Assembly: GCF_030445035.2 (NCBI RefSeq)
Contig: NC_092216.1
Coordinates: 17,485,405-17,549,404, forward strand
Direction: 5' to 3'
From: Dasypus novemcinctus
Lineage: Eukaryota; Chordata; Mammalia; Cingulata; Dasypodidae
DNA: 64,000 bases
Position 1 is the stretch's first letter. Every line of letters starts with the position of its first letter. The position numbers were made by a program, and so were the translations under genes. The notes under the pieces are model-generated. The model was not told where the DNA came from. It was given only the letters and a program-made list of their open reading frames with translations, and searched no databases. Below, piece after piece: positions 11,224 through 22,317 of this stretch.

Positions 11224-12345
11224 GGTTCCTGGTGGTGAGTCTCCCTGGCACTGAGAGATTATAAGCAAGTGACTACTAGGAATGCTTGGGAAAAAGACTG
11301 TGGAAGGGGGAAATATTAAATGCATATGAGTTTTTTATATGGCTAAGGTATTATTTCAAATGGAATCGAGAGTTCATTCCAGAGCTTATGGTTATGCATG
11401 TCTTAGGAGGCTCTCACTGAATGTCACAGCAAACTGTGCCCAAAGCACAGGAGCTCCTGAAGGTTCTGGAGACATCTTGACACTATAGGCAGGGCAGACA
11501 ATCCCAGAGAATTGGCATGCTGTTGTTGGGCCTTTCCTTGGAATATATGATGGCCCATTTGTCCAGGGTTTCAGAATTAGACTCACTTATAGTTTTCCTA
11601 TATGGTTCTTCTACCCCTTACACTTGAACCCACAGTTAGCGCTATACCCATTTAATCTATGTCCCAGAGACTTAAACCTCCTAGCTGTTCATAGGTTGAG
11701 CCCTGAATCTCAGCAGAGTTACAGTTCATTGCACTCACCAAGGACAGCTAACACAAGGTGAATGATGGACAATGCCCACCTACAATTGTGAGCAAGATGG
11801 TCCCCTTCATCTACCCCACGGGATCTAAGCCCCCACAATCAGAAGGAGAGTGGGCATCACCATCCCCAAATCCTGAAGATTGAGGAACAAACAGAACATA
11901 AGATGGGAATGCATCTATGGACTAGTCATTACTATTCCAGAAATGGAAGAACTTGTAACAGTGTCATAAAGACAGTTGTCACCAGAGGTTCAGAGGGAAG
12001 GGAGAGGGGGGAATAGATGTAACACTGGGCATTTGGGCAACATTGAAATTGTCCTGCATGACATTGTAATGATGAATAGAGTCCTTCATATATTTCATCA
12101 TAATCTATAAAACTATGCAGGGCAAAGTGTAAACTATGATGCAAACTGTAGTCCATGGTTAGTAGCAATGCTTCTATATGTGTTCATCAATTTTATCAAA
12201 TGTTCCACACTAAGGAAAGCTGGTGTTAATGGGGGAAAGCATGGGAGGGGAAGGAGTAGAGTATATGGAATCCTCCAGATTTTTGATGTAACATTTATGT
12301 AATCTAAAGCTTCTTCAAAGTAAAGAAAAAGGAAAAAAAAAAAGA

Positions 12346-13609
12346 ATACTAGTTTAGGAAATACAGAAGCCTGCATTTGAGTAGCTGGAAGCTCACAGCC
12401 ATATACAAAAAGGTAATTCAGGGTTTATATATTCTGGAAGTCTATGTCAAATAACAGTGATCAATATTCAAGACCTCATCAGCCTAAGAAGCTCGCACTT
12501 GAGTATAAGGTTCATTCAAGTTAGGTTTATATAGCAGGAAAACTAGCATTATATCCAGTTAAGAAAAAAGCCTGAATTTATGTGCTCACATTCACAGGCA
12601 AAGAATTGGAATGCAGTTATATTCAAGAATAATGGAACCCCAGAAATATTCAGCTAGGAAGGTACACCAAATGCACAGAAAGAAACATGATTTGTTTACC
12701 TAGGAAGATCATACCTATGTGCAAGAAGGAAGTAGGCCGGGGTTTATACACATGAGACCTTTCAAACTTACTGAAATGAGAAGGAGGCCAGGGCTACACA
12801 ACTGAGAAACTTATACAAATATCCAAAGAAGTGGCTATGGACATTTGCTCCAGAAATTTGAAACCCATATTTTACACCGAGACCTCTTTTCTTTGCCTTT
12901 TTTCCTTTGGTATTGCGTGCATCTCCACCCACTGAGACAACACCCAGTGACCACAGGAACACATTCCTATTCCCTAGCAGCATGTCCCAGGTGCACCCAT
13001 CCCCACACATCCCCCCGCGATGGGCACCCTGTGCTAGGGACTCTCACCTGCCACTGTTGCCAAAAGAATTCCCCCACAATGTTTTCTAAGCCACAGTCGT
13101 CCGCTGACAGAGTTCACCTGGGAGTGGGTTTCCTTCAGCCATCCCCCAGGTGTACAGAGAGCCAGCCTAAGGCTTCCCTGCTCGCTCTTGGGAGTGTGAA
13201 TGGTCTAAACCTCTTTGGTGTTTGGAATTCTAAAAACCCATTTATATTATTTGAAGCAAACATACATTGAAAAAAGAAGAAACAGAGATAAATGGGTTAG
13301 GCACAATTTGGAAAAAAAAAGTCAAACACAATATACTGACAGTATTAATAATGTATAAGTCACATTTCATAAGCCCAAAGTATTGAGTGAGAAAAAGAGG
13401 AAGAGCATAAAATGCTAAAATACAAAATAAAATACCTGAAATATATACTTCTTCTGTCACAAACATAGAAGAGATGCAAAGGGTGTGAATTAATCAAATT
13501 TAAATTATAGTTGGAAATTTGGATACACAGATTCAGCAATCAAAAAAAAGTCAACTACATACTAATACCATTCCATACAAACTAATAATATCATCTTTTC
13601 AAGATAAAA
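12346..13609. other. Non-coding, faint repeated motif, no gene
   Basis: No gene. Between 12410 and 12800 a short phrase (GGGTTTATA, AGGTTTATA, GGGGTTTATAC) returns at irregular spacing, hinting at a very old tandem array. 12840-13270 has an open frame without recognisable similarity. Confidence 0.35.
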
Positions 13610-14165
13610 ACATTTATCAGATATTCAGGTTTTAGTGCACTCATTTCTTTATACTTTATTTGCTTCTTTGGTATTTTTAAAAGAAATTATGAGTTTAGAA
13701 AGCAATCATACAAAAACAGATAGGATTTCCATACATTACCACACCAACAATTCCTTGCAATGTTGTAGAACATTTGCTACAATTGATAAAAGCACAATTT
13801 TTAACTATGGTGTTAGCTTAACTTAGGTATGATTTCCCCATAAAGCATCCTATTATTAACAGCATGTATTTGTATTGGATATTTGTTACAATTCATGTGA
13901 GAAAGTTCACATAATTATATGGTAAACCACAATATATCTTCCACCACAGGATTTACTGTGGTATATAGTCCCATGATTTGTGCAATCCATCACAGGTGTA
14001 TACTCAGTGGCTCTCATTTTCATTACAAAGTTGTGTTGTCATCACCTCAGTCCATTTTAGAACATTTTCATTACTCCAGAAAGAAAAATTCCTTACCCCT
14101 CCTCCCCAAATCCACAAATGTGGATGATACCTACCTTTTAATTTTAAATTTGACTTCCAAAAGAT
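13610..14165 (-). mobile_element. Old L1 3' fragment, antisense
   Basis: Phrases such as TTTGCTACAATTGATAAAA and TCATCACCTCAGTCCATTTTAG correspond to the reverse complement of old L1 3' UTR sequence and recur at 40770-41165. Heavily diverged. Confidence 0.5.
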
Positions 14166-14229
14166 AAAGGGGTCAAATGTTTCAAAGCTGAGGAATCTTA
14201 ACTCCTTGAAAATGTAAAAATAATCAGGC

Positions 14230-15110
14230 ACCTTGAGCTTCACTGTTCCCATTAGTGTTTAACAAATAAATTTTATTGTAGATACATGTTAATACTCCAT
14301 AAATCCATATAACGTGTACAATCATTGGTATTCCATATAATGACAGTCATACATTCTATACAATCACTTAAATCGTTTTCAGAGCATTTTCAGTATTCCA
14401 GTAATAATAATAACACTAACAAACAAAAACAGAAGTAAAAAACTCATCACCAATTGATCTTTCTTTGCTTTCACACCATACATAGTTGCTATTCTGTTTT
14501 CTTCTTTCTAGTTGATATGTATAAATGGAATATCATCCATATGTTTATTTGACATGAGGTTTCACCATGTTATACAGTCCCATGTTATGTTTTTAGCTTT
14601 CCTTCTAGCAATATACATGACCTTAGACTTTCCCTTTCAACCACTGTCATACCCATGTAATAGCTCTGCTAGTCACTAACACTATGTTGTGCAATCACCA
14701 TTTCCATTCATTTCCAAAGATTTACAAAGAATATTTTAACCTATTCTGCACAGATTTACCGTCAGCTTTCCATTCCTTACCTCATTCTAATTTCTGGTGA
14801 CCTATGTTCTAATTATTATATCCATGAATTTACATAATGTATTTAATTCACATAGTGCAATCCTACAGTATTTGTGCTTTTATGTCTGGGTTCCTTCACT
14901 CAACAAAATATCCTCCAGGTTCATGCATGTTGTCGTTTGCTTCACAACTTCATTTCTGCCTACCACTGCATAACATTCCACTGTGTATGTATTCCACTGT
15001 TTATGACTCCTGGCTTGTTTCCAAATTTGACTATAGAGAATAATGCTGTTATGAGCATCAAAGTGCATATACATATTACGCCACTGCTCTCATACCTACA
15101 TTCTTTTCTT
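14230..15110 (-). mobile_element. L1 3' end, antisense
   Basis: Starts with TTTTATTGTAGATACATGTTAATA and includes the typical antisense L1 end with AATATCCTCCAGGTTCATGC and ATAACATTCCACTGTGTATG at 14900-15000. The same order of landmarks is found at 26610-27690 and 46609-47900. Confidence 0.7.
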
Positions 15111-15124
15111 TTCTTTTCTTTTTG

Positions 15125-15430
15125 AATTATGATGTATATTTTATTGAAAACTTCAACTAGAATATAAGAAGAAATTTTACTATGCATAAACCAATGAAAT
15201 GAAAAAGAAGTCCCAGAAATACACGAATTAGCCAACTGATTTTGACAAACTTGAAAGTAACATCAGTGGAAAGAATAGTGTATATTTAAAGAAATGATAC
15301 AGTAATAATTGGGCATTCCTATAAAAATAATAGAAACAGACACATAAGGTACACCTGAAAACTTAAAAATACAGCTCTTAAAGGGACATGGAAGTCAATG
15401 CAACATATAAAACAATAAATTCAAGAAAAA
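15125..15430 (+). mobile_element. L1 ORF2 C-terminal fragment, sense
   Basis: In plus-strand frames with stops it reads like the L1 ORF2 tail (a CCCAGAAATACACG... phrase followed by TTTTGACAAA). Abuts an antisense L1 end, so it is a separate insertion or inverted piece. Confidence 0.4.
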
Positions 15431-15770
15431 TATACTGAAAATATTGTCCCAACCCAAGTGGTTAGTATTTTTTCCCTTTTATACAGAACTTCATTCACTC
15501 TCCCGGGTCCCCAAATATTTCCTCCCCACTAAGCCCAGGAAGCCCTTGGCACTTGTAGGGTCTGGGATTAGACATCAATAGGACCAGCTGGAGCCTTCCT
15601 CGCTCACTAGCTGATGGTCTCTCTCCTCTCTCAGGGGAGAGCAGGATGGGGAGAAGGCAAGACTCCCTCACTCTCTAGCTCTGAGCCCCTGCCAGACTAA
15701 TTGCCAGGGCATATGCCCAGGGTATATAGTAATGTCTAGATATACTCATAGTGGAAACAATTAAAAACAA
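15431..15770. other. Unassigned, possibly part of the following L1
   Basis: C/T-rich with no reading frame of note. It may be the upstream part of the following L1 3' UTR. Nothing else recognised. Confidence 0.3.
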
Positions 15771-17182
15771 TAGCTGGGGGGGGGCGGTACTGGGCCCCTG
15801 GCCGAGGGGTCACTGTTGTGGACCCTGGGGAGCAGCGGCAGTTCCCCAGGTGCAACAGCAAGAACCAGGAAGGAAGGAGGGCCCAACAGTGGGCTCCTGA
15901 TACTTATGGCTATGCTTTTGAGCCTATACACCTCCAATAAGAATAAGGTCTAGAGTAGCACTGTGCCTGGGAGTTTCCTCCTGACGGCCTTCATGATACT
16001 CAAATGTGGCCACTCTCACAGCCAAACTCAGCATGTAAATGCAGTGCAGTCCCCCCAGCGTGGGACATGACACCCGGGGATGAGCCTCCCTGGCACCGAG
16101 GGATCACTACCACATATCAGCTGAAGATGCAACTAGAAAAGGACCTTGAATTAAAGGTTCAACACGGATCAGCAGAAAATCCCTGTCTACATATAATAAC
16201 ATGACTTCAAAATGCTGTTTGACCTAATGTAAGGGGGAAATGGAAAAGAGAAATGAGAATATAAGGCTATGAGTCTCTAAAAAAGAGTCTGGAGGCTGTC
16301 AGAAGGAATGCCCTTATGCACAAATGAGCAGAGTCTGAGAGACAGATAAAGTAGATACAACCCCAAGTATTGGTTCTTTTGAGGAATAAAGAGACCCACG
16401 GGTTCTATGATCATGGCAGATGGGGTTCACTGCCATGGAGATGGCCCTTCTCTGGAACTGGTGTTTCTGCGTGATGGAATTGGACTCAGAGGGGATCTCT
16501 TTTCACAAGACTTGCATGCTACTTTAATGGAATTGTAGTTGGTGCTGGGGTTTTAGATATATTTAGGGGATTTGAATCTCTGGACTGATAATATGACACC
16601 CAGGCCCAGAACCTCAACAGACTTCAGCTCCTACACTTTGATTTATTGGACTTACCCCACTCAGCTAACATCGAGTTGAAGAAGGTCAACCACCACACCA
16701 TGGAGCCTAGAGTGTCTACAACTGAAAGCAGGAGGAGTGCATCCAGTATCCATGTGGATTCTAAGCCCCCACTTGACATAGATGTGCAATGGACACAACC
16801 AATCCAATGTCCACAGAGAAAATGTGGAATGGGTGTGGGAAGGGTAGCAATAGTGGCTGCTGGGTTTGGGGAATGGGAGGAAGAGATGAGATGTGGAGGC
16901 GTTTTCGGGACGAGGAGATGTCCTGGGTGGTGCTTCACGGAAAATTACGGGACATTGTAGAGCCCCCCAGGGCCCACTGGATGGAACATGGGAGAGTGTG
17001 GGCTATGATGTGTACCATTGACTAGGGGTGCAGCGATACTCAGAGATGTACTTACCAGGTGCACAATGAGGGAAGAGAGTGTTGCTGTGGGGGGAGTGGG
17101 GGGTGGGGGCGGTGGGGTTGAATGGGACCTCATATTTTTTTAATGTAATTTTTAAAAATAAATAATTAAAAAAAAAAAAGAA
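15771..17182 (+). mobile_element. Long xenarthran L1 3' UTR, sense, with poly-A
   Basis: Best preserved copy of the 3' UTR family in this window. In order: GCGTGGGACATGACACCCGG at 16058, GATGGGGTTCACTGCCATGG at 16420, a block with CGAGTTGAAGAAGGTCAACC near 16670, a GTGGGGG-rich block at 17085-17125, then TTTTTTTAATGTAATTTTTA and a poly-A end at 17165-17182. The long ORFs across it are chance. It is a useful in-window reference for the other, truncated copies. Confidence 0.8.
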
Positions 17183-17489
17183 ATGCTGAGAATTCATAAA
17201 GCCAGATGCTCAAGATGGAGGAGATAGACCTAGGGGTAGTCAGGTGGGAAAAAGTATCAGAGGACTGGCCTTTTCTTCTACACTGTGCAAATGTGCAGGA
17301 GCATGGTCCCAGTGCCTGAGCCTGACATTCAGCAGGCCAGCCCCAACCCACACCTGAATCCCAATTCTACTCTGATTGTCCTGATATTACAGGCATTGTC
17401 ACTGGGCAGAGGGCTAGCAAAGAGTCTTGATTTTAGGGAGCTTTCAATCACTAGCCTGACCATCCTGCCCTTCTTCAGGGGCGCATAAC

Positions 17490-18650
17490 ATACCCTCTAT
17501 CTGTCTTTCCTTTTTTACTTTATTTATTTTAGTTTATTATTTTTTTAATTATCTTTCTTAAAATTAAAAAGGATCATGCAAAATGTAACATTAAAAAGCA
17601 TAAGAGGTTCCCATATATCCCACTCCCAACCCTCCATCCCTTTCAATTTTTTAACTGTATATTTTTGAAGATACCTAGATCATAGAAAATGTTACATTAA
17701 AAAACATAGGAGCTTCCCATACACCCCACTCCCCACCCGTCCAACCCCAACAAATTTTTAAATTGTATTTTTTGAAGATACCTAATCAGAGAAAATGTTA
17801 CATTCAAAAGTATAACAGGTTCCCATATACTCCCCACCCCCTCATCCCACTCCTCCCACGTCAACAACCTCTTTGATCATCATGGCACATTCACTGCATT
17901 TGTTGAATACATTTTGGAGCACTGCTGCTCCACATGTAAAGTGGTTTACATTATAGATTGTACTCTCACCCAGGACATTCAGTGGATTATAGCAGGATGT
18001 GTAATGTCCAGCATCTGTTCCTACAATATCATTTAAGATGACTCCAAGTCCCAAAAATGCCCCCATATTACAACTCCTCTTCCTTCTCCCTGCTCTCAGC
18101 AACTATTGTGGCCACTTTCTCCACATCAATACTACAATTTCATCCATTGCCGGTCACAATAGTCCCATAGCACAATATCAATAAGTCAACTCTAATCCAT
18201 ATTTTATTCCACTGTCCTGTGGAAACTGGGTTGGTAATGTCCACTCCACCTCTATATTGAGAGGGGGCTTAGATTCCACATCGATGTTGATTGCAATTCT
18301 GCTTGCAGTTGTAGGCACGCTCGGTTCCCTGGTATGGTGGTTGACCATCTTCACCTGCCTGTTAGCTGACCTGGGAATGTCCAACAAACCAGAGGAGTTG
18401 CCCAGAGGCTCAGGGCCCAGCTGGCATATGGGCAATTCAGAGATTCAAGTCTCCTGAGTATTCAACAACCCTAGCAACAACCACAGGTTCAGTAAAAGTA
18501 TCAGAAGAGGCATGTGTAGAAAGGACACGTTGGAGTCCAACGCCATCAAACTCAGGCACATGAATTCCAAAGTAGGATCCACTGACATGGCACTGAACTC
18601 CAGAGATGAAAGACAAAATGTCAAAGACAAAGCTTTATAATATTCTTCAT
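17490..18650 (-). mobile_element. L1 3' UTR, antisense, with three repeated 3' ends
   Basis: The same 3' UTR in reverse. The terminal block (AATGTTACATTAAAAA..., then AGGTTCCCATATA and a C-rich run) occurs three times in direct order at about 17575-17630, 17685-17740 and 17790-17850, spaced about 110 bp. 18178-18460 matches the reverse of 16650-16800. Confidence 0.75.
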
Positions 18651-19640
18651 TTTTTAATACTGGAATTTATGGCAGATGGCTCATACCTTCTTTTAAAAGT
18701 TATTTTGGCTATTTGGGGCCCTTTACTCTTCCAAATAAATTAGATTATTGGAATTTTGATTTATGCAAAAAGGATTATTAAGATTTTGATTGGAATTGCA
18801 TGGCTCTCTAAATCAGTTTGGATAGAATTATCATCTTAACAATATTTAGATTCTAGTCCATGAATATGGAATGTCCTTCCATTTATTTTAGTCTTCAGTT
18901 TCTTGTAGCAAAGTTTTGTAATTTTCTGAATACAGGTTCTTTATGTACTTGGATAACTTTAATCCTCAAGATTTGATTCTTTTAGCCATTATTAAAAATG
19001 GATTTTTTTTCTGATTTCTGCCTCAGATTGCATTTCAGAAGCATATAGAACAGCTATTGATTTTTGCATATTAATCTTATATCCCACCACTTTATTGAAC
19101 TCATCTATTAATTCTAGAAGCTTTGTTGTGGATTTTTAAGGATTCTCTAAGTATATGATCATATCGCAAGGGAATAGTGAAAGTTTTACTTCTCTCTTTC
19201 CTATATTTGTGCCTTTTTATTTCTTATCTAGCCTAATTGCTCCCATTCAATTTTCTAGCACACAATTCAATAATAATGGTGAGAGTGGGCATCCTTGCCT
19301 TGTTCCTGATCATGGTAGGAAAGCTTTCAGTCTTTCTACGTAGAGTACAATACTAGTTGTAGGTTTTTCCTACAAGCCCTTTCCTTTATTGAGAAAGCTT
19401 CTTTTTATCCCTATCTTTTGGAGTGTTTTCATCAAGGAAGTGTGCTATATTTTGTCAAATGCCTTTTCTACATCAATTGAGAGGATCATATGTTTCTTTT
19501 TCATCAAATTTTCAGTGTGGTTAAATACACTAAATGATTGTCATGTGTTGAACTACCCTTACATACCTTGGATAAAACCCACTTGTGATGTGTGATTCTT
19601 TTTAATGTGCTTTTGGAGTCCGTTAGCAGATACACTTTAA
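18651..19640 (-). mobile_element. L1 ORF2 (reverse transcriptase) fragment, antisense
   Basis: On the minus strand several broken frames read like L1 ORF2. CATCAATTGAGAGGATCATATG near 19472 is the reverse of the ...MILSIDxEKAFD-type region. GAGTGGGCATCCTTGCCTTGTTCCTGATC near 19285 is the typical antisense landmark around the RT catalytic region. Stops and shifts throughout; no activity expected. Confidence 0.7.
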
Positions 19641-20003
19641 TTTATACTTCCTAATCTTCATTTTTAAACTCTTCTCCAAGTCTCTGGTCCATGTTTGTTT
19701 GTTTTTTTTTTTTTTTTCCTTTCTGACTGCAGAACTCTCTTTAGTATCTTTTGTATTTCTTGTCCTTTAGTAAGATATTCTGTCAGTTTTTGTTTGTCTG
19801 TGAATTCTTTGAACTCACCCCCCAGTACGTGGAAAAATTTTAATGAGTAAACCTAGAAGTGAAAAATCACGCAGAAGGCTTTGTTAATCAGGACCCCAGT
19901 GCCTCACTGGTCGGTACTTTTCATATTTCAGAGGGATTAATGAGAACTAGAACAGTGAGCACATTGCCAAATGTGTTTTCTGACAAATAACAGATAGGGT
20001 GCA
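19641..20003. other. L1-like debris and minisatellite flank
   Basis: 19700-19830 (T-run, then CTTTAGTATCTTTTGTATTTCTTG and GTTTGTCTGTGAATTCTTTG) looks like further antisense L1. The rest is unassigned. Confidence 0.35.
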
Positions 20004-20620
20004 CTCCAGGGAATATTGTGGTCTTCCCTGGGAAGGCTGGACACTTTCTTGAGGACTGGCACATAGACCGTGCAAAGTAGTGCCCAGGGAGAATTGTGGT
20101 CTTCCCTGGGAAAGCTGGACACTTTCTTGAGGACTGGCACATAGACCTTGCAAAGTAGTGCCCAGGGAGAATTATGGTCCTCCCTTGGAAGGCTGGACAC
20201 TTTCTTGAGAACTGGCACATAGACCTTGCAAAGTAGTATCCAGGGAGAATTGTGGTCCTCCCTTGGAAGGCTGGGCACTTTCTTGAGGACTGGCACATAG
20301 ACCTTGCAAAGTAGTGCCCAGGGAGTATTGTGGTCTTCCCTGGGAAGGCTGGACACTTTCTTGGGGACTGGCACACAGACCTTGCAAAGTAGTGCCCAGG
20401 GAGTATTGTGGTCTTACCTGGGAAGGCTGGACACTTTCTTGGGGACTGGTGCACAGACCTTGCAAAGTAGTGCCCAGGGAGGATTATGGTCCTCCCTGGG
20501 AAGGCTGGACACTTTCTCAGGAATTAACACGTGAACCTTGGGAAGTACTGCCCAGGGAGTTTTGTGTTCCTTCCTGGGAAAGCTGGACACTTCCTTGGGA
20601 ACTGACGCAGCCCCCTCAAG
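20004..20620. repeat. Minisatellite, about 8 copies of a 78-bp unit
   Basis: Direct repeats at a period of 78 bp. The block GGGA(A/G)(A/T)ATTGTGG recurs near 20009, 20087, 20165, 20243, 20321, 20399, 20477 and 20555. The core CTTCCCTGGGAAGGCTGGAC, then TTTCTTGAGGACTGGCACA and CCTTGCAAAGTAGTGCCCA, is shared by most units, with the last unit most diverged. Because 78 is a multiple of three, long open frames appear on both strands with a 26-residue repeat. These are a by-product of the period and not evidence of a protein. Confidence 0.93.
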
Positions 20621-21846
20621 TTGGCATCTATCGTATCAATTTCATTGATTATGAGCCAAATGAAAGGGACAGGCCCTGGTCAGGACAGTGAAGTCCACCC
20701 TGGCAGAGGGTGCTCTGCACAGGTGTTGCTTTCACTCAAGACTCTGGTTTTGGCTGCTGACTTGGGGCTTCCCAGCCTGAGATAGATGTTGGGGAGTTTT
20801 TATTAAGACTCTTCTATTTCTCTCTTATTTTGTGAGTCTCTTCAATGATGATTTCATCTTTTCACTGATTGTGGAATTCTTGTCTCTCAATCTAATTGTC
20901 AAGATAAACTTATTAAACTAGATATGTATATACAAATTTATTTTTCATCCATTTGGGACTCTGGCCAGAGGTGGGCCAGGTATGTTGGTGTGTCCCCTGG
21001 AGAGCCAGGTATGTCAGTGGGTCCCCAATTTGGTGAGCTCATATCTACATCATAAAGGATTATGATGTAGCAGTTGGACCCCTGTTTGTAGACAATCCTT
21101 TCCCTATTTTATATGCTCCCAAATATTAACCAAAGTTTATAAATAAATAAATAAATTTCATGCATGTCTTTCTTATGCTTGAGTTAATTGAATAATTATA
21201 TCAATCTCTCTCTCTCTACTCATATATCTATATAGAAAGCTTTTATCTAGCAGAAAATTATGGCATAATTGGCAGGATTCAATTACTATTACATTAGCAG
21301 GATGACTCTTTTCTAGCACTCTCAGGTAACAGAGGGAAATCATGTTGAACCACCTGTGCAGGGAAAGGTTAACTCACAAATCAACATACTGCATTTGCAG
21401 AAGTGCTGAATAAGGTTGCACCAAGGAAGTCTTTGTTCTGGATAACAGAGTCTTGGGGGTGGGGGTCTTCCAGCAGCCATCTTGGGGGTTACTGATGTCC
21501 ACGTGGACTCTTTGCCAGGTTCCAGTTCTATCTATTAATTCCCTATCTTACCAGCCTGCTTCATTCCCCCCCTCAGAGAGTTTTGCTGAAGGAAGATGCT
21601 CTTTCTTCTGTAGCTACTTCCTGCTGATTAGGGGCTCACAGACCCTACCTGACAAGGTGTAGAACTCTCCTGCTTCTCTATCTTGACTGGAGGAAGACGA
21701 ATCTGGTATCCTGTATGAAGATGGATGAAGTCCCCATATGGCTAACAAGATGTTGATCCTGGGAAAAATAAACTTAATTAGAATTTTGAGCATATGTGGT
21801 CCTACTGAGAGGACACCGGACCACAGGAGTAGAAAAGGCCAGGTGT
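20621..21846. other. Non-coding, possible retroviral flank
   Basis: No gene. 20985-21050 contains two near-copies of a phrase ending GCCAGGTATGT. Short simple repeats: AAAT at 21140-21153 and TC at 21208-21221. 21690-21846 may be the 3' part of the retroviral env relic that follows on the minus strand. Confidence 0.35.
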
Positions 21847-22317
21847 TTATAAAGGCTGCATTTCCCTGACATCCTTGGGTTTATTTTCCAGGTTTTGAAT
21901 ACTGTTTGGGACTATTTTAGAGTAATTTACATAGAGATTGCATTTTTCCTTAAGGAAAGGACAAACCCTTCCCTGTGCTGCAGTTAGCATTTTAAGTGTC
22001 CTATGATTTTGCATCACCATAGCTGCAAGAGAGTTTGCTTGCTGTTTTAGAGCTTTTAAGGCATGACTGGTTTCATTTATGCTGTTAGTTATTTCTAGGG
22101 AGTAATTGAAATAGATCATTAGATTTTGTATAGATTGCCAACCCCAATTTTCAACAGTGGCAGTTATGCCTAAAGCAGTTAAGAGAGGGATGAGAAGGGA
22201 CACTGCCTTTTTCAAAAGAAAACAGGCAAGGATTTTTAAGGGATGTTTGGTTTGTTCTCCCCTAGCAGTAGACTTTGAGCTAGAGTTAGTAGAAACAGCT
22301 GATTTTGATACAGACAC
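21847..22317 (-). pseudogene. Gammaretrovirus-type env transmembrane fragment
   Basis: A 156-codon open frame resembling the TM subunit of class I endogenous retroviruses. Seen: a hydrophobic segment (LIPLLTALGITATV) placed like a fusion peptide, a helical heptad-rich stretch, then QNHRTLKMLTAAQGRVC followed by six residues and C. That is the position of the immunosuppressive-like motif and the CX6C loop of gamma-type Env; the usual second adjacent cysteine is replaced by N. No membrane anchor, SU, pol or paired LTR was recognised close by, so it is a fragment. Similar folds also occur in domesticated env genes, but nothing here shows expression. Confidence 0.75.

Larger units (their letters stand above)
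10641..12345 (+). mobile_element. L1 3' UTR, sense, interrupted by a solo LTR
   Basis: 10675-10750 (GAAAGCCTCCTTGTTGCTCAAATATGG..., GCCAAACTCAGCATATAAA) matches in order the internal part of the L1 3' UTR seen at 16000-16050. The match resumes after 11223 with GAGTCTCCCTGGCACTGAGAGATTATAA. The element continues to CAATGCTTCTATATGTGTTCATCAATT near 12170 and ends in an A-rich tail at 12325-12345. The LTR at 10756-11217 inserted into it. Confidence 0.65.

Noticed and set aside
16624..17025. Overlapping ORFs of about 100 codons on both strands
   Set aside because: They lie wholly within a non-coding L1 3' UTR and recur wherever that repeat occurs.
19921..20454. 177-codon ORF with 26-residue repeats
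   Set aside because: A product of the 78-bp minisatellite period; other frames and the opposite strand are equally open.
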